DNA from: Thermoleophilum album
GTDB lineage: Bacteria > Actinomycetota > Thermoleophilia > Solirubrobacterales > Thermoleophilaceae
DNA length: 64,000 nt
Reading direction: 5' to 3'
NCBI RefSeq assembly: GCF_900108055.1
Contig: NZ_FNWJ01000001.1
Coordinates: forward strand, 372,001-436,000
The notes below the pieces were generated by a model. The model made no database searches. It was not told where the DNA came from and saw only the letters and a list, made by a program, of their open reading frames with translations. The position numbers and the translations under genes are program-made. This document shows, piece after piece, positions 56,068 to 64,000 of this stretch. Every line of letters begins with the position of its first letter. The first letter of the stretch is position 1.

Positions 56068-57246
56068 ATGCCGGGCGGCGGATCGATCGAGCTGGGGCGG
56101 ATCGCCGGGATCCGTGTCGGCGTCGATGCGAGCTGGTTCCTCGTTCTGTTCCTGATCACCTGGTCGCTCACCAGCTACTACGGGCAGCTCTTCCCCGGCC
56201 GTGACACGATCGCGTTCCTGCTGGCCTGCATTAGCGCTCTGCTGTTCTTCACCTCGGTGCTTTTGCACGAGCTCGGCCATGCGCTGCTCGCGCGCCGCAA
56301 CGGCATCGGCATCCTCGGCGTCGACCTCTGGCTGTTCGGGGGCATCGCGCGCTTCGATCGCGAGGCACCGTCAGCCGGGGTCGAGTTCCGCGTTTCGGCC
56401 GCCGGGCCGCTCGTCACGGCGTTGATCGCCGCCGCCTGTTTCGGCGCTGGCGCGCTGCTCACGACACCGGAGGAGATGCTCCACGCGACGTTTCTGGAGC
56501 GCGTCGACGTCTCCGAGCTGACGGCGGTGCTTGCATACCTCGCGTTCGTAAACGCGCTGCTCCTCGCCTTCAACCTGTTGCCGGCTTTCCCGCTCGACGG
56601 CGGTCGGATACTGCGCGCCGCCGTGTGGCGACTAACGGGAGATCGCGACCGCGCGACCCGCTTCGCCGCTGGACTCGGCCGCCTGGTCGGATTGGCCCTG
56701 GTGGCCTTCGGCATCGCGCGGCTCGTTGCCGGCTCGTTGATCGGCGGTGCCTGGCTGCTCTTTATTGGCTACTTCCTGTACCGCGCCGCACGCGATGAGG
56801 CACTGCGAGCGCGCTTCGGTGAACCCTTCGCGGGGCTGACGGTGCGTGACGTGATGGACCACGAGCCGGTCGCGATTCCCGAGCCGACGCCGCTCGATCG
56901 AGCGTTCGAAGACTTCTTCTTGCGCTACGGATGGCCCTGGTTTCCGGTAATCGACGCCGAGGGCCGCTTGACCGGACTGGTGCCCCGCAAAGCGATCGAC
57001 GACGTCGCGCACGAGCGCCGTCACGAGCTGCGCGTCGCCGAGGTCATGGCCAAGGGCGGGCGTGAAGCGATCGAAGCGATCAGCGTCCCCACGGATGCCC
57101 CGCTCGAGCGGCTGCTCGCGAGCTCCGCGCTAGTGCGCTTGGGCGCGGTGATGGCGGTCGACGAGGAGGGGCACTTGCGCGGCGTGGTAACGACTACTGC
57201 CTTGCGCAGGCTCCTGCGCCGCGACGGTGCGGCGCTAGCGACCTGA
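56068..57246 (+). CDS. Site-2-protease-like M50 membrane protease with CBS domains
   Basis: A 392-residue membrane protease. HELGH (67-71) and NLLPAFPLDGGR hold the zinc ligands, in membrane helices of the S2P type. Hydrophobic segments lie before and after (WFLVLFLITWSL; AFLLACISALLFFTSVLL; LVGLALVAFGIARLVAGSL). Two CBS domains follow in the C-terminal third (LTVRDVMDHEPVAIPEPTPLDRAF; EVMAKGGREAI ... VPTDAPLERLLASS), probably sensing adenine nucleotides. Such proteins cut anti-sigma factors or other membrane proteins. ATG at 56068 is used; longer frames overlap the divergent icd gene. Confidence 0.9.
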   Translation: MPGGGSIELGRIAGIRVGVDASWFLVLFLITWSLTSYYGQLFPGRDTIAFLLACISALLFFTSVLLHELGHALLARRNGIGILGVDLWLFGGIARFDREAPSAGVEFRVSAAGPLVTALIAAACFGAGALLTTPEEMLHATFLERVDVSELTAVLAYLAFVNALLLAFNLLPAFPLDGGRILRAAVWRLTGDRDRATRFAAGLGRLVGLALVAFGIARLVAGSLIGGAWLLFIGYFLYRAARDEALRARFGEPFAGLTVRDVMDHEPVAIPEPTPLDRAFEDFFLRYGWPWFPVIDAEGRLTGLVPRKAIDDVAHERRHELRVAEVMAKGGREAIEAISVPTDAPLERLLASSALVRLGAVMAVDEEGHLRGVVTTTALRRLLRRDGAALAT

Positions 57247-57339
57247 GCGTCGCGGCCGGCAGTCGCGTACTCAGGGTGAGCGGACCCGCCAAGGGCTCGC
57301 CAAAGAAGACGTCTGGTAAGAATCCGACCTGTTTCGCAG

Positions 57340-59022
57340 ATGCCTGAGCACGACGTTCTCGTAATCGGAGCCGGCCTGGCCGGCCAGAGTGCGGCCCTCG
57401 CTGCCGCCGAGCAAGGCGCATCGGTGGGGATCATCTCGAAGGTCCACCCGGTGCGCTCGCACTCGAACGCGGCGCAGGGCGGAATCAACGCGGCGCTCGA
57501 TCCGGAGGACTCCTGGGAGTCGCACGCCTTCGACACCGTCAAGGGCTCTGACTACCTCGGCGATCAGGACGCGATCGAGATCATGTGCCAGGAAGCGCCG
57601 CGCGAGATCGTCCGTCTCGAGCATCTCGGCGTGACCTTCCACCGCCGCCCCGACGGACGGCTCGGCAAGCGTGCGTTCGGTGGCGCCTCGGCCGCCCGCA
57701 CCTACTACGTCGCCGACATCACCGGGCAAGCGATCCTGCACGTCCTCTACGAGCAGCTGATGAAGCACGACGAGGTCGTGCGCTACGAGGAGTGGTTCTG
57801 CACGCGCCTCGTACAGGACGACGACGGCCGCATCGCCGGGGTCGTGACCCGCAACATCGTCGACGGCTCGATGGAGCTGTTCCGCGCGAAGTGCGTGATC
57901 CTCGCCACTGGTGGCAACGGCCAGGTCTACAAGCCCACGACCAACGCCCTGATCTGCACCGGCGACGGGATCGCGATGGCGTACCGCATCGGCGCGCCGT
58001 TGATGGACATGGAGATGGTCCAGTACCACCCGACGACGCTCGCCGGCACCGGTCTCTTGATCACCGAGGGCGCACGCGGCGAGGGGGCTCGCCTCTACAA
58101 CGCCAAAGGTGAGCGCTTCATGGAGAAGTACGCCCCCAACAAGCTCGAGCTCGCCTCCCGCGACGTTGTCTCCCGCGCCGAGGCCACAGAGATCCTCGAG
58201 GGGCGGGGCTTCCCCGACGGCACCGTCGCCCTCGACATCACCGTCGTCGGTCGCAAGCGGATTCACGAGGCGCTCCGCGAGATCGTCAACGTCGCGCGTG
58301 ACTTCGCCGGCGTCGACATAACCAAGGAGCCGATCCGCGTAAAGCCGGGCAACCACTACATCATGGGTGGCATCAAGACCGACTCGCTCGGTCGCACCCC
58401 GATCCCCGGCCTCTACGCGGCGGGCGAGTGCGCCTGCGTCTCGGTCCACGGCGGCAACCGGTTGGGCGCGAACTCGTTGCTCGACACCCTGGTCTTCGGC
58501 CGACGCGCCGGCACGCACGCTGGCGAGATCGCGCGGGAGCTGCCGCTGCCCGTCGCCTCAGAAGCCGCGCTCGCCGACGAGGAGCGGATGATCGAGGAGA
58601 TCATCCGCCGCGACCGGACCGGCCGCCGGGTCGCCGAGATCAAGGACGAGCTCGGCACCACGATGGACCGCTACGTAGGCGTCTTCCGCGACGAAGAGGG
58701 ACTGACCAAGGCGCTCGAGACGGTCAAGCGCCTCAAGGAGGAGGCGAAGACAGTGGCGGTCGACGACAAGGGCACCGTGTTCAACCAGGACGTGCTGGGA
58801 GTGCTCGAGCTGCAGTTCATGCTCGACAACGCCGAATGCATCGTCACCGCCGCGCTCGAGCGCAAGGAGAGTCGCGGCGCCCACTACCGCACCGACTACC
58901 CGCAACGCAACGACGAGGAGTGGCTGCGGCACATCCTGCTTTCACCCAACGGTGACGGCCCGGCGGTCGACTACGCACCCGTCACGATCACCCGTTGGCA
59001 GCCCCAGGAGAGGGTCTACTGA
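57340..59022 (+). CDS. sdhA: Succinate dehydrogenase flavoprotein subunit
   Basis: A 560-residue flavoprotein that oxidises succinate to fumarate. The FAD-binding motif is [21 protein letters not shown]. His41 in [10 protein letters not shown] sits at the site of covalent FAD linkage. The substrate region has [24 protein letters not shown], and the catalytic Arg region is [18 protein letters not shown]. Its stop (TGA) shares one base with the sdhB start. With SdhB and a CCG-type SdhE downstream and no SdhC/SdhD, it belongs to a type-E complex. A 93-bp leader precedes it. Confidence 0.96.
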   Translation: MPEHDVLVIGAGLAGQSAALAAAEQGASVGIISKVHPVRSHSNAAQGGINAALDPEDSWESHAFDTVKGSDYLGDQDAIEIMCQEAPREIVRLEHLGVTFHRRPDGRLGKRAFGGASAARTYYVADITGQAILHVLYEQLMKHDEVVRYEEWFCTRLVQDDDGRIAGVVTRNIVDGSMELFRAKCVILATGGNGQVYKPTTNALICTGDGIAMAYRIGAPLMDMEMVQYHPTTLAGTGLLITEGARGEGARLYNAKGERFMEKYAPNKLELASRDVVSRAEATEILEGRGFPDGTVALDITVVGRKRIHEALREIVNVARDFAGVDITKEPIRVKPGNHYIMGGIKTDSLGRTPIPGLYAAGECACVSVHGGNRLGANSLLDTLVFGRRAGTHAGEIARELPLPVASEAALADEERMIEEIIRRDRTGRRVAEIKDELGTTMDRYVGVFRDEEGLTKALETVKRLKEEAKTVAVDDKGTVFNQDVLGVLELQFMLDNAECIVTAALERKESRGAHYRTDYPQRNDEEWLRHILLSPNGDGPAVDYAPVTITRWQPQERVY

Positions 59023-60134
59023 TGCCCGAATACACGCTCCGCATCCGTCGCTTCGACCCCGAGTCGGGGAACCCGCCCTACTGGGCGGACTACCGCGTCG
59101 AGCTGGCGCCCGAGCGCTCCGTGCTCGAGGCGATCCTCACGGCCAAAGGGCAGGAGGACGGGTCGATTGCGATCCGCTGCTCTTGCCGGGCAGCGATCTG
59201 TGGCTCCTGCGGCGTGCGTATCAACGGGCGCTCGGCCCTCGCCTGCAACACCAAGCTCAGCGAGGCCCAGGAGACAGCTCGCGACGGCGCGATCGTCGTC
59301 GAGCCGATGGCCAACATGCCGGTGGTCAAGGATCTCGTGACCGACATGGAGTCGGTCCACTGGAAGAAGATCCGGCGCGTCACGCCGTGGTTGATTCCTG
59401 CCGAGGAGCCGCCGCCGGATCGCGAGTACACAGTGCCGCCTGAGGCGATGCTCGACGTGACGCAGACGATGGCCTGCATTCAGTGTGGTGTCTGCATGTC
59501 AGCGTGCCTCTCGCTCGAAGCGGATCCCGAGTTCATTGGGCCGGCACCGCTGGCGAAGGCTTACCGGTTCGTGGGCGATCCGCGTGACGGCATGACCGAG
59601 GAACGCCTGCGCGACTTGGCCGAAGATCCACACGGGCTCTACGACTGCACGCACTGCTTCTCGTGCGTCGAAGTGTGCCCCAAGGACGTCGCCCCGATGA
59701 ACCAGATCATGCGTCTGCGGCGGCGCGCCACCGAGGACTTCGGGATCAAGGACCGCAACAACGGCTACGGCCACGCGGTCGCCTTCACCAAGCTGATCGA
59801 AAAGTACGGAACGCTGCACGAAGCACAGCTTTTGCCGCGCACTTTCGGTGACGGGTCGCTGATCAAGGGTCAGCTCGAGCCGGGTGCGGTCAAGCAGCTC
59901 ATCGAGAACCTGCCCACCGCTTTGCGCGGCCTCGCCTCCGGCAAGGTCACTCCCAAGAAGGCTTTCTTCCACCCGCGGCTGCCCGACCAAAAGCAGGTCC
60001 GGCGGATCTTCCATGAGATCGAATCGCACGGTCAGCGCATCGAGCTCAACCTCTACATCGTTGGTGAAGGGGACGAGGAAGACGCGGCCGCTACCGCGGC
60101 GATCGCCGCCGCCGAAGGGAGGCAAGGAACGTGA
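59022..60134 (+). CDS. sdhB: Succinate dehydrogenase iron-sulfur subunit, type E
   Basis: A 370-residue protein, longer than the usual 240-250. The N-terminal [2Fe-2S] site has C55, C60, C63 and C75. A ferredoxin-like domain follows, with C152-x2-C155-x2-C158-x3-C162. The last motif C209-x2-C212-x2-C215-x3-C219 ([12 protein letters not shown]) has an additional Cys at the place where classical SdhB has a non-Cys and binds [3Fe-4S]; this one can bind [4Fe-4S]. This is known from archaeal and cyanobacterial type-E enzymes. A C-terminal extension of about 130 residues has no known motif. GTGA couples it to sdhE. Confidence 0.95.
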   Translation: MPEYTLRIRRFDPESGNPPYWADYRVELAPERSVLEAILTAKGQEDGSIAIRCSCRAAICGSCGVRINGRSALACNTKLSEAQETARDGAIVVEPMANMPVVKDLVTDMESVHWKKIRRVTPWLIPAEEPPPDREYTVPPEAMLDVTQTMACIQCGVCMSACLSLEADPEFIGPAPLAKAYRFVGDPRDGMTEERLRDLAEDPHGLYDCTHCFSCVEVCPKDVAPMNQIMRLRRRATEDFGIKDRNNGYGHAVAFTKLIEKYGTLHEAQLLPRTFGDGSLIKGQLEPGAVKQLIENLPTALRGLASGKVTPKKAFFHPRLPDQKQVRRIFHEIESHGQRIELNLYIVGEGDEEDAAATAAIAAAEGRQGT

Positions 60135-61045
60135 TCAAGGTCGCTTACTGGCCAGGTTGCGTCGCCCGGGGGTTTGCCCCCGAGCTGCACGGTGCGGTCG
60201 CCAAAGTCGCGCCGCTGCTCGATATCGAGCTAGTCGAGCTCGATCGCGCTAACTGCTGCGGGGCGGGCGTGATTGCCGAACACAATCAGGAACTCGCGGA
60301 CACCCTCAACGCCCGCACGTTCGCCCTCGCCCAACGCGTCGACGGCGCCGCCGGCATGATGAACATCTGCTCGACCTGCCAAGGGGCGCAGAGCGAGTGC
60401 CAAGAGCGACTTGACGCATCGGCGTCCTACCGCGAACACATCAACAAGCACTTGGCGCCCGAGGGCTTGAGCTACCGCAAGGACGACGAGTGGTGGAACA
60501 AGAACCTGCTGTGGCTCGTCGTCGAAGAGATCGGGCTCGAAACCCTGCGCTCGAAAGTCGTTCGACCTTTGAGCGGTCTCAAGGTGGCGCCCTTCTACGG
60601 CTGCTACATCGTGCGGCCGACGCGTCGCCTTGGCTTTGATCGGTATCCCGATCGCGACAAGTACCTGTCGATGGTGATCGAAGCGCTTGGTGCCGAACCG
60701 GTCGAGTACGCCGGCTCACACAAGTGCTGTGGCTTCCCGATCATCACGATGAACCGGCGCACTTCGCTGCGCCAAGCGGGCCGCCACCTGGCCGACGCGA
60801 TCGAGGCGGGTGCTGACTGTCTCGTCACACCCTGCCCGCTGTGCCACCTCAACCTCGATATGCAACAGCCGGAGGCCGCGAAGTTTGTGGGTCGCGACCT
60901 CGGCGTGCCGGTTCTCCACTTCCCGCAGCTACTGGGACTCGCGCTGGGCCTATCTCCCAAGGATCTGGGAATGGGCAAGCACGTGGTCTCGACCCGCGAG
61001 ATCGCGCGCCGCGTCGAGGCGTTGCCGGTGGCCGCCGCCGCCTGA
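60131..61045 (+). CDS. sdhE: CCG-domain subunit of type-E succinate:quinone reductase (HdrB-like)
   Basis: A 304-residue protein with two CCG-type cysteine domains, like HdrB and archaeal SdhE/SdhC. The first includes YWPGC, ANCCGAG (C42-C43) and CSTC (80-83). The second includes FYGCYI, HKCCGFP and [11 protein letters not shown]. It probably forms non-cubane iron-sulfur centres and binds the membrane with amphipathic helices, replacing SdhC/SdhD; the electron acceptor is a quinone. Its GTG start overlaps the sdhB stop. Do not confuse with the unrelated FAD-assembly factor SdhE of E. coli. Confidence 0.9.
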   Translation: MIKVAYWPGCVARGFAPELHGAVAKVAPLLDIELVELDRANCCGAGVIAEHNQELADTLNARTFALAQRVDGAAGMMNICSTCQGAQSECQERLDASASYREHINKHLAPEGLSYRKDDEWWNKNLLWLVVEEIGLETLRSKVVRPLSGLKVAPFYGCYIVRPTRRLGFDRYPDRDKYLSMVIEALGAEPVEYAGSHKCCGFPIITMNRRTSLRQAGRHLADAIEAGADCLVTPCPLCHLNLDMQQPEAAKFVGRDLGVPVLHFPQLLGLALGLSPKDLGMGKHVVSTREIARRVEALPVAAAA

Positions 61046-61075
61046 CCGCGGCTACCGCCGTCAAAGCGGGTAACT

Positions 61076-62107
61076 TCAGCGGCCTGCCGCGGCGGCCCGT
61101 AACAGACCGCGCTCGACCAAGAGCTCGGCAAGCTGAACGGCGTTGGTCGCCGCACCCTTGCGCAGGTTGTCGGCGACGATCCACATGTTGAGACACCGCT
61201 CGTGCGAGGGGTCACGCCGAATGCGCCCAACAAACACCTCGTCGCGCCCCGCTGCTTCGATCGGTAGCGGGTAGCGCGCGGCGTGGGGTTCATCGACGAC
61301 CACCACACCGGGCGCTTGCGCGAGCAGTCGTCGGCACTCCTCCGGCGACAGCGGCTCGACGGTCTGCACGTTCACTGACTCCGAATGACCGCTGAACACC
61401 GGCACCCGCGCACATGTAGCGGACACCCCGATGTCGTCGCGACCGAGGATCTTGCGTGTCTCGAACATCATCTTGCGCTCCTCGGTCGTGTAGTCATCAC
61501 CGTCCTTGAAGGTCTCCACCTGAGGCAAGACGTTGAAGGCGATGCGGTGCGGATAAACGCGCGGCGGCGGTAGTTCCTCGGCTTCGATCAAGGCCTCGCT
61601 CTGGCGGTGCAGCTCCTCAATCGCGCGCTGCCCGGTTCCCGAAACGGCCTGGTAGGTCGAAACAACCACGCGCTCGATCCCCACTGCGTCGAGGATCGGC
61701 TTCAGCACTACGACCATCTGCATCGTCGAGCAGTTCGGGTTGGCAACGATGCCCCGATGTGCGTCGAGTGCCTCTGGATTGACCTCGGCGACGACCAGTG
61801 GCACGTCGGGCTCCATGCGCCACTGCGAAGAGTTGTCGACGACCACGGCACCGGCCTCCACGAACCTCGGTGCCCACTCGCGCGAAACCTTCGAACCGGC
61901 GGAGAACAGCGCGAGGTCGAAGCCTCTCTCCGCACCTTCCACGAGCGGCTCCACCCGCACGCTGCTTCCGCGCCACTCGATCTCCCTACCTGCTGAGCGT
62001 TGCGACGCGAAGGGCACGAGCTCCTCGAGCTCAAACCCGCGCTCCTCCATCACGCGCAGGATCGTCTGGCCGACAGCGCCGGTAGCGCCGACTACCGCAA
62101 CCCTCAT
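61076..62107 (-). CDS. asd: Aspartate-semialdehyde dehydrogenase
   Basis: A 343-residue NADPH-dependent enzyme that reduces aspartyl phosphate to aspartate semialdehyde, feeding Lys, Thr, Met and diaminopimelate. It has VAVVGATGAVGQTILRVM, the active-site Cys126 in NPNCSTMQM, VSTYQAVSGTG, RVPVFSGHSESV and the C-terminal DPSHERCLNMWIVADNLRKGAA. It starts two bases after the lysC stop on the same strand, giving the lysC-asd operon typical of actinobacteria. It is convergent with the sdhE gene across 30 bp. Confidence 0.96.
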   Translation of the reverse strand: MRVAVVGATGAVGQTILRVMEERGFELEELVPFASQRSAGREIEWRGSSVRVEPLVEGAERGFDLALFSAGSKVSREWAPRFVEAGAVVVDNSSQWRMEPDVPLVVAEVNPEALDAHRGIVANPNCSTMQMVVVLKPILDAVGIERVVVSTYQAVSGTGQRAIEELHRQSEALIEAEELPPPRVYPHRIAFNVLPQVETFKDGDDYTTEERKMMFETRKILGRDDIGVSATCARVPVFSGHSESVNVQTVEPLSPEECRRLLAQAPGVVVVDEPHAARYPLPIEAAGRDEVFVGRIRRDPSHERCLNMWIVADNLRKGAATNAVQLAELLVERGLLRAAAAGR

Positions 62108-62109
62108 CG

Positions 62110-63399
62110 CTAGCCGCTCTCCTCGCGCGCCTGGGCGGCCCGACCGGAAGCGATCAGTGTCTCCTCGTCGGGTGGCCCCTCGCCCAAACCAAAAGCATCG
62201 TGCAGCGCCCTCACTGCGCGCGGAACATCCTCTTCCCGAATCACGCAGGAGATCTTGATCGGTGAGGTCGAGATCATCTCGATGTTGATGCCTGCGTCAC
62301 CGAGCACGCTGAAGGCCTTGGCGGCTACACCGGGATGGCTCTTCATTCCCGCGCCGATCAGCGAAACCGTGCCCATCCGCTCGTCGGTCGCGATCTCGCC
62401 GAAACCGAGCTCCTCCCGAAGTGGCTCCAACGTCGCCCGCGCCAACTCGAGATCGGAACGGGGAACGGTGAACGACATGTCGGCCCGATGCCCCTCCGAG
62501 GCCGGCTCGTTCTGAATGATCATGTCGACGTTGATCGCCCGTTCGGCCAGAGCGGTCATCACGCGACCAGCGATGCCCGGCCGATCGGGGAGACCGGTGA
62601 GCGTGATCCGTGCCTCATCGGTGGAGTGCGTAACTGCGGTTACAAGCGGTCGTTCCATCGTCGTCGCCTCGTCGACAACGAAGGTACCGGGTCCGTCCTC
62701 GAAGCTTGACCGACAGTGAATCGTCACGCCGTGGTTGCGCGCGTACTCGACCGAACGCAGCTGCAGTACGCGCGCCCCAGAAGCGGCCATCTCGAGCATC
62801 TCTTCGAACGTCAATAGAGGCAGTTTGCGAGCGTCCGGCACGATCCGTGGATCGGCGCTGAAGACTCCGGGCACGTCGGTGAAGATCTCGCAGACCTCCG
62901 CACCGAGCGCTGCAGCCAGCGCCACCGCCGTCGTGTCGGAGCCGCCGCGCCCGAGCGTGGTGACATCGAGGGAATCCTGCGACACCCCCTGGAAACCGGC
63001 CACCAGCACGATCTTGCCCTCGTCGAGGGCGCGACGAATGCGGTCCGCGCGAACGTCGATGATGCGGGCCTTCGTGTGCGTGCTGTCGGTGACGATCCCC
63101 GCCTGCGAGCCAGACAACGAGATCGCTTCGTAGCCGAGGTCGTTAATCGCCATCGCAGCCAGCGCGCACGAGATGCGCTCACCGGTGGAGAGCAGCATGT
63201 CCATCTCGCGCGGGTGCGGGCGCGACGAGACCTCGTGAGCGAGCGCGATCAGCTCGTCCGTGTGCTTGCCGCGCGCCGAGAGCACCGCGACGACCCGATT
63301 ACCCTGCGCCCGCCGCTCGGCGATGCGACGCGCGGCACGCTTGATGCGCTCAGCGTCGGCCACCGAAGTGCCGCCGAACTTCATGACGACGATCGGCAC
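62110..63399 (-). CDS. lysC: Aspartate kinase
   Basis: A 429-residue aspartokinase, the first step from aspartate to Lys, Thr and Met. The kinase domain starts at VVMKFGGTSV and includes SGSQAGIVTDSTH and TLGRGGSDTTAVALAAALGA. Two ACT domains follow (VTHSTDEARITLTGLPDRPGIAGRV; VSLIGAGMKSHPGVAAKAF) for feedback control by Lys and/or Thr. This is the actinobacterial alpha-type length. GTG at 63399 is chosen because the kinase motif begins five residues later; the longer upstream frame is low-complexity and antisense to the next gene. Confidence 0.95.
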   Translation of the reverse strand: MPIVVMKFGGTSVADAERIKRAARRIAERRAQGNRVVAVLSARGKHTDELIALAHEVSSRPHPREMDMLLSTGERISCALAAMAINDLGYEAISLSGSQAGIVTDSTHTKARIIDVRADRIRRALDEGKIVLVAGFQGVSQDSLDVTTLGRGGSDTTAVALAAALGAEVCEIFTDVPGVFSADPRIVPDARKLPLLTFEEMLEMAASGARVLQLRSVEYARNHGVTIHCRSSFEDGPGTFVVDEATTMERPLVTAVTHSTDEARITLTGLPDRPGIAGRVMTALAERAINVDMIIQNEPASEGHRADMSFTVPRSDLELARATLEPLREELGFGEIATDERMGTVSLIGAGMKSHPGVAAKAFSVLGDAGINIEMISTSPIKISCVIREEDVPRAVRALHDAFGLGEGPPDEETLIASGRAAQAREESG

Positions 63400-63493
63400 G
63401 TCGTCACTCCGCCGCGGCGGACGGTGGTCGCTTAGGTGCGAGCGCTCCTCGGGTCCGCCGGTCGACACGCGGCCGAAAGATACCCTGCCGACG

Positions 63494-64000
63494 GTGCCCA
63501 CAGACGGTGTTGGACGTGCGCGGCGGCGACTCGTAACCAGGCGCGGACGTCTCGCGCTTGCCGCTACCGGCATCCTTGCCACGGCGGCGCTCGCGGCAGG
63601 GCTGTTCGTCGGCTCGCGCCACCAGGAGCGCCCCCCATCGCCGCGCCCGCTCTCACAGGAGCGCCCGCTGGTGTCGTTCCTGGCGCGCATCATCCCGCCG
63701 CTGCCGTCGCCCGCCGAGGAACGCGTCGCGGCCCTGCCACGAACGCTCGCCGAGCTGGTACGCGGACTGCCCCCGGAGGCGGCAGCAGCGCAGGTGCTCG
63801 CGGTCTCCCCGCGCGCCACCGCTGACCCCTCGGAGGTCGAGCGGCTGGCCCGCGGCGGCTTCGGCGCAGTGATCCTCCGCAGGGACGACTGGCGGGGAGC
63901 GCGTGCGGTTCGTGACTTCGTCGTACGGCTGCGCGCGGCGGTCGCCCGCGCCCGCACGATCCAGCCGCTGGTGCTCGTGGTCCAACCCGGGGGATCGGCC
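63494..64000 (+). CDS. Signal-anchored secreted protein, possible glycoside hydrolase family 3 relative (3' truncated)
   Basis: The frame begins at GTG 63494 and remains open to the window end (169 codons). An Arg-rich N-terminus (RARRRLVTRRGR) is followed by a hydrophobic helix (LALAATGILATAALAAGLFVG), giving a signal peptide or anchor, and a Pro-rich linker. Later, EVERLARGGFGAVILRRDD and TIQPLVLVVQPGG resemble the first strands of a family 3 glycoside hydrolase TIM barrel (beta-N-acetylhexosaminidase type), but the usual Asp-Gln-Glu-Gly-Gly stretch is not matched well. Most of the protein lies outside. It is divergent from lysC. Confidence 0.55.
   Translation, partial: MPTDGVGRARRRLVTRRGRLALAATGILATAALAAGLFVGSRHQERPPSPRPLSQERPLVSFLARIIPPLPSPAEERVAALPRTLAELVRGLPPEAAAAQVLAVSPRATADPSEVERLARGGFGAVILRRDDWRGARAVRDFVVRLRAAVARARTIQPLVLVVQPGGSA

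Overview
This is a 64 kb stretch of a GC-rich, densely packed bacterial chromosome carrying almost only chromosomal housekeeping genes. I see no transposase, phage gene, CRISPR array or rRNA, and no stretch above 300 bp lacks a gene. The organism is very probably a deep-branching actinobacterium. Supporting signs are the glmU-prs / rplY-pth-mfd-(surA)-mazG-eno-ftsB and rsmI-metG-tatD-rsmA-ispE gene orders, frequent GTG and TTG starts, GTGA/ATGA stop-start overlaps, MMPL and LCP proteins, and an R2-like ligand-binding oxidase. CsrA together with an SdhA-SdhB-SdhE succinate dehydrogenase suggests Thermoleophilia, but that placement is inference from the sequence.

Layout. 0-8 kb: the end of an ECF sigma factor fused to a zinc-finger/Pro-rich tail, an R2lox oxidase with a palindromic operator upstream, a lipoprotein, a UPF0173 metallo-hydrolase, a rhomboid-like protein lacking its catalytic residues, a DUF2090 aldolase-like protein followed by two GC-rich hairpins, CsrA and a charged low-complexity protein. 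8-26 kb (mostly minus strand): ftsB, eno, mazG, surA-like, mfd, pth, rplY, then a five-gene translationally coupled sugar-modification cassette (GT2, HAD, ATP-grasp, Gfo/Idh, methyltransferase), a plus-strand AarF/UbiB kinase, then prs and glmU. The cassette and the kinase therefore sit inside a normally contiguous cluster. 26-31 kb: YgjP-type metallopeptidase, tRNA-Gln(UUG), CopC-CopD fusion, TlpA thioredoxin, PucR-type regulator. 31-41.5 kb: DedA-PAP2 fusion, ispE, rsmA, tatD, metG, an M23 peptidase whose frame runs into metG, rsmI, a ROK glucokinase and an LCP protein. 41.5-53 kb: FmdB zinc ribbon, glycyl-tRNA synthetase, ribbon-helix-helix protein, TetR-MMPL operon with operator, Lon and Hsp20, an MBL hydrolase, a Cys-rich small protein, an NAD(P)-binding protein and an SRPBCC protein. 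53-64 kb: winged-helix protein, malate and isocitrate dehydrogenases, an M50-CBS protease, sdhABE, asd and lysC, and the start of a secreted or anchored protein cut by the window end.

How the parts connect. Central carbon metabolism (eno, mdh, icd, sdhABE) and aspartate-family synthesis (lysC-asd) lie beside translation and cell-envelope genes. The most distinctive signal is an 18-bp palindrome that occurs almost identically in front of the R2lox gene and of the TetR-MMPL operon 44 kb away. This suggests one TetR-controlled regulon joining a fatty-acid-binding oxidase to a lipid-type exporter. Other unusual points are a pth reading frame with no ATG, GTG or TTG start, a catalytically dead rhomboid, an SdhB with a fourth cysteine in the cluster that is normally [3Fe-4S], and three unrelated DNA-binding-type proteins with Arg/Gly-rich segments.
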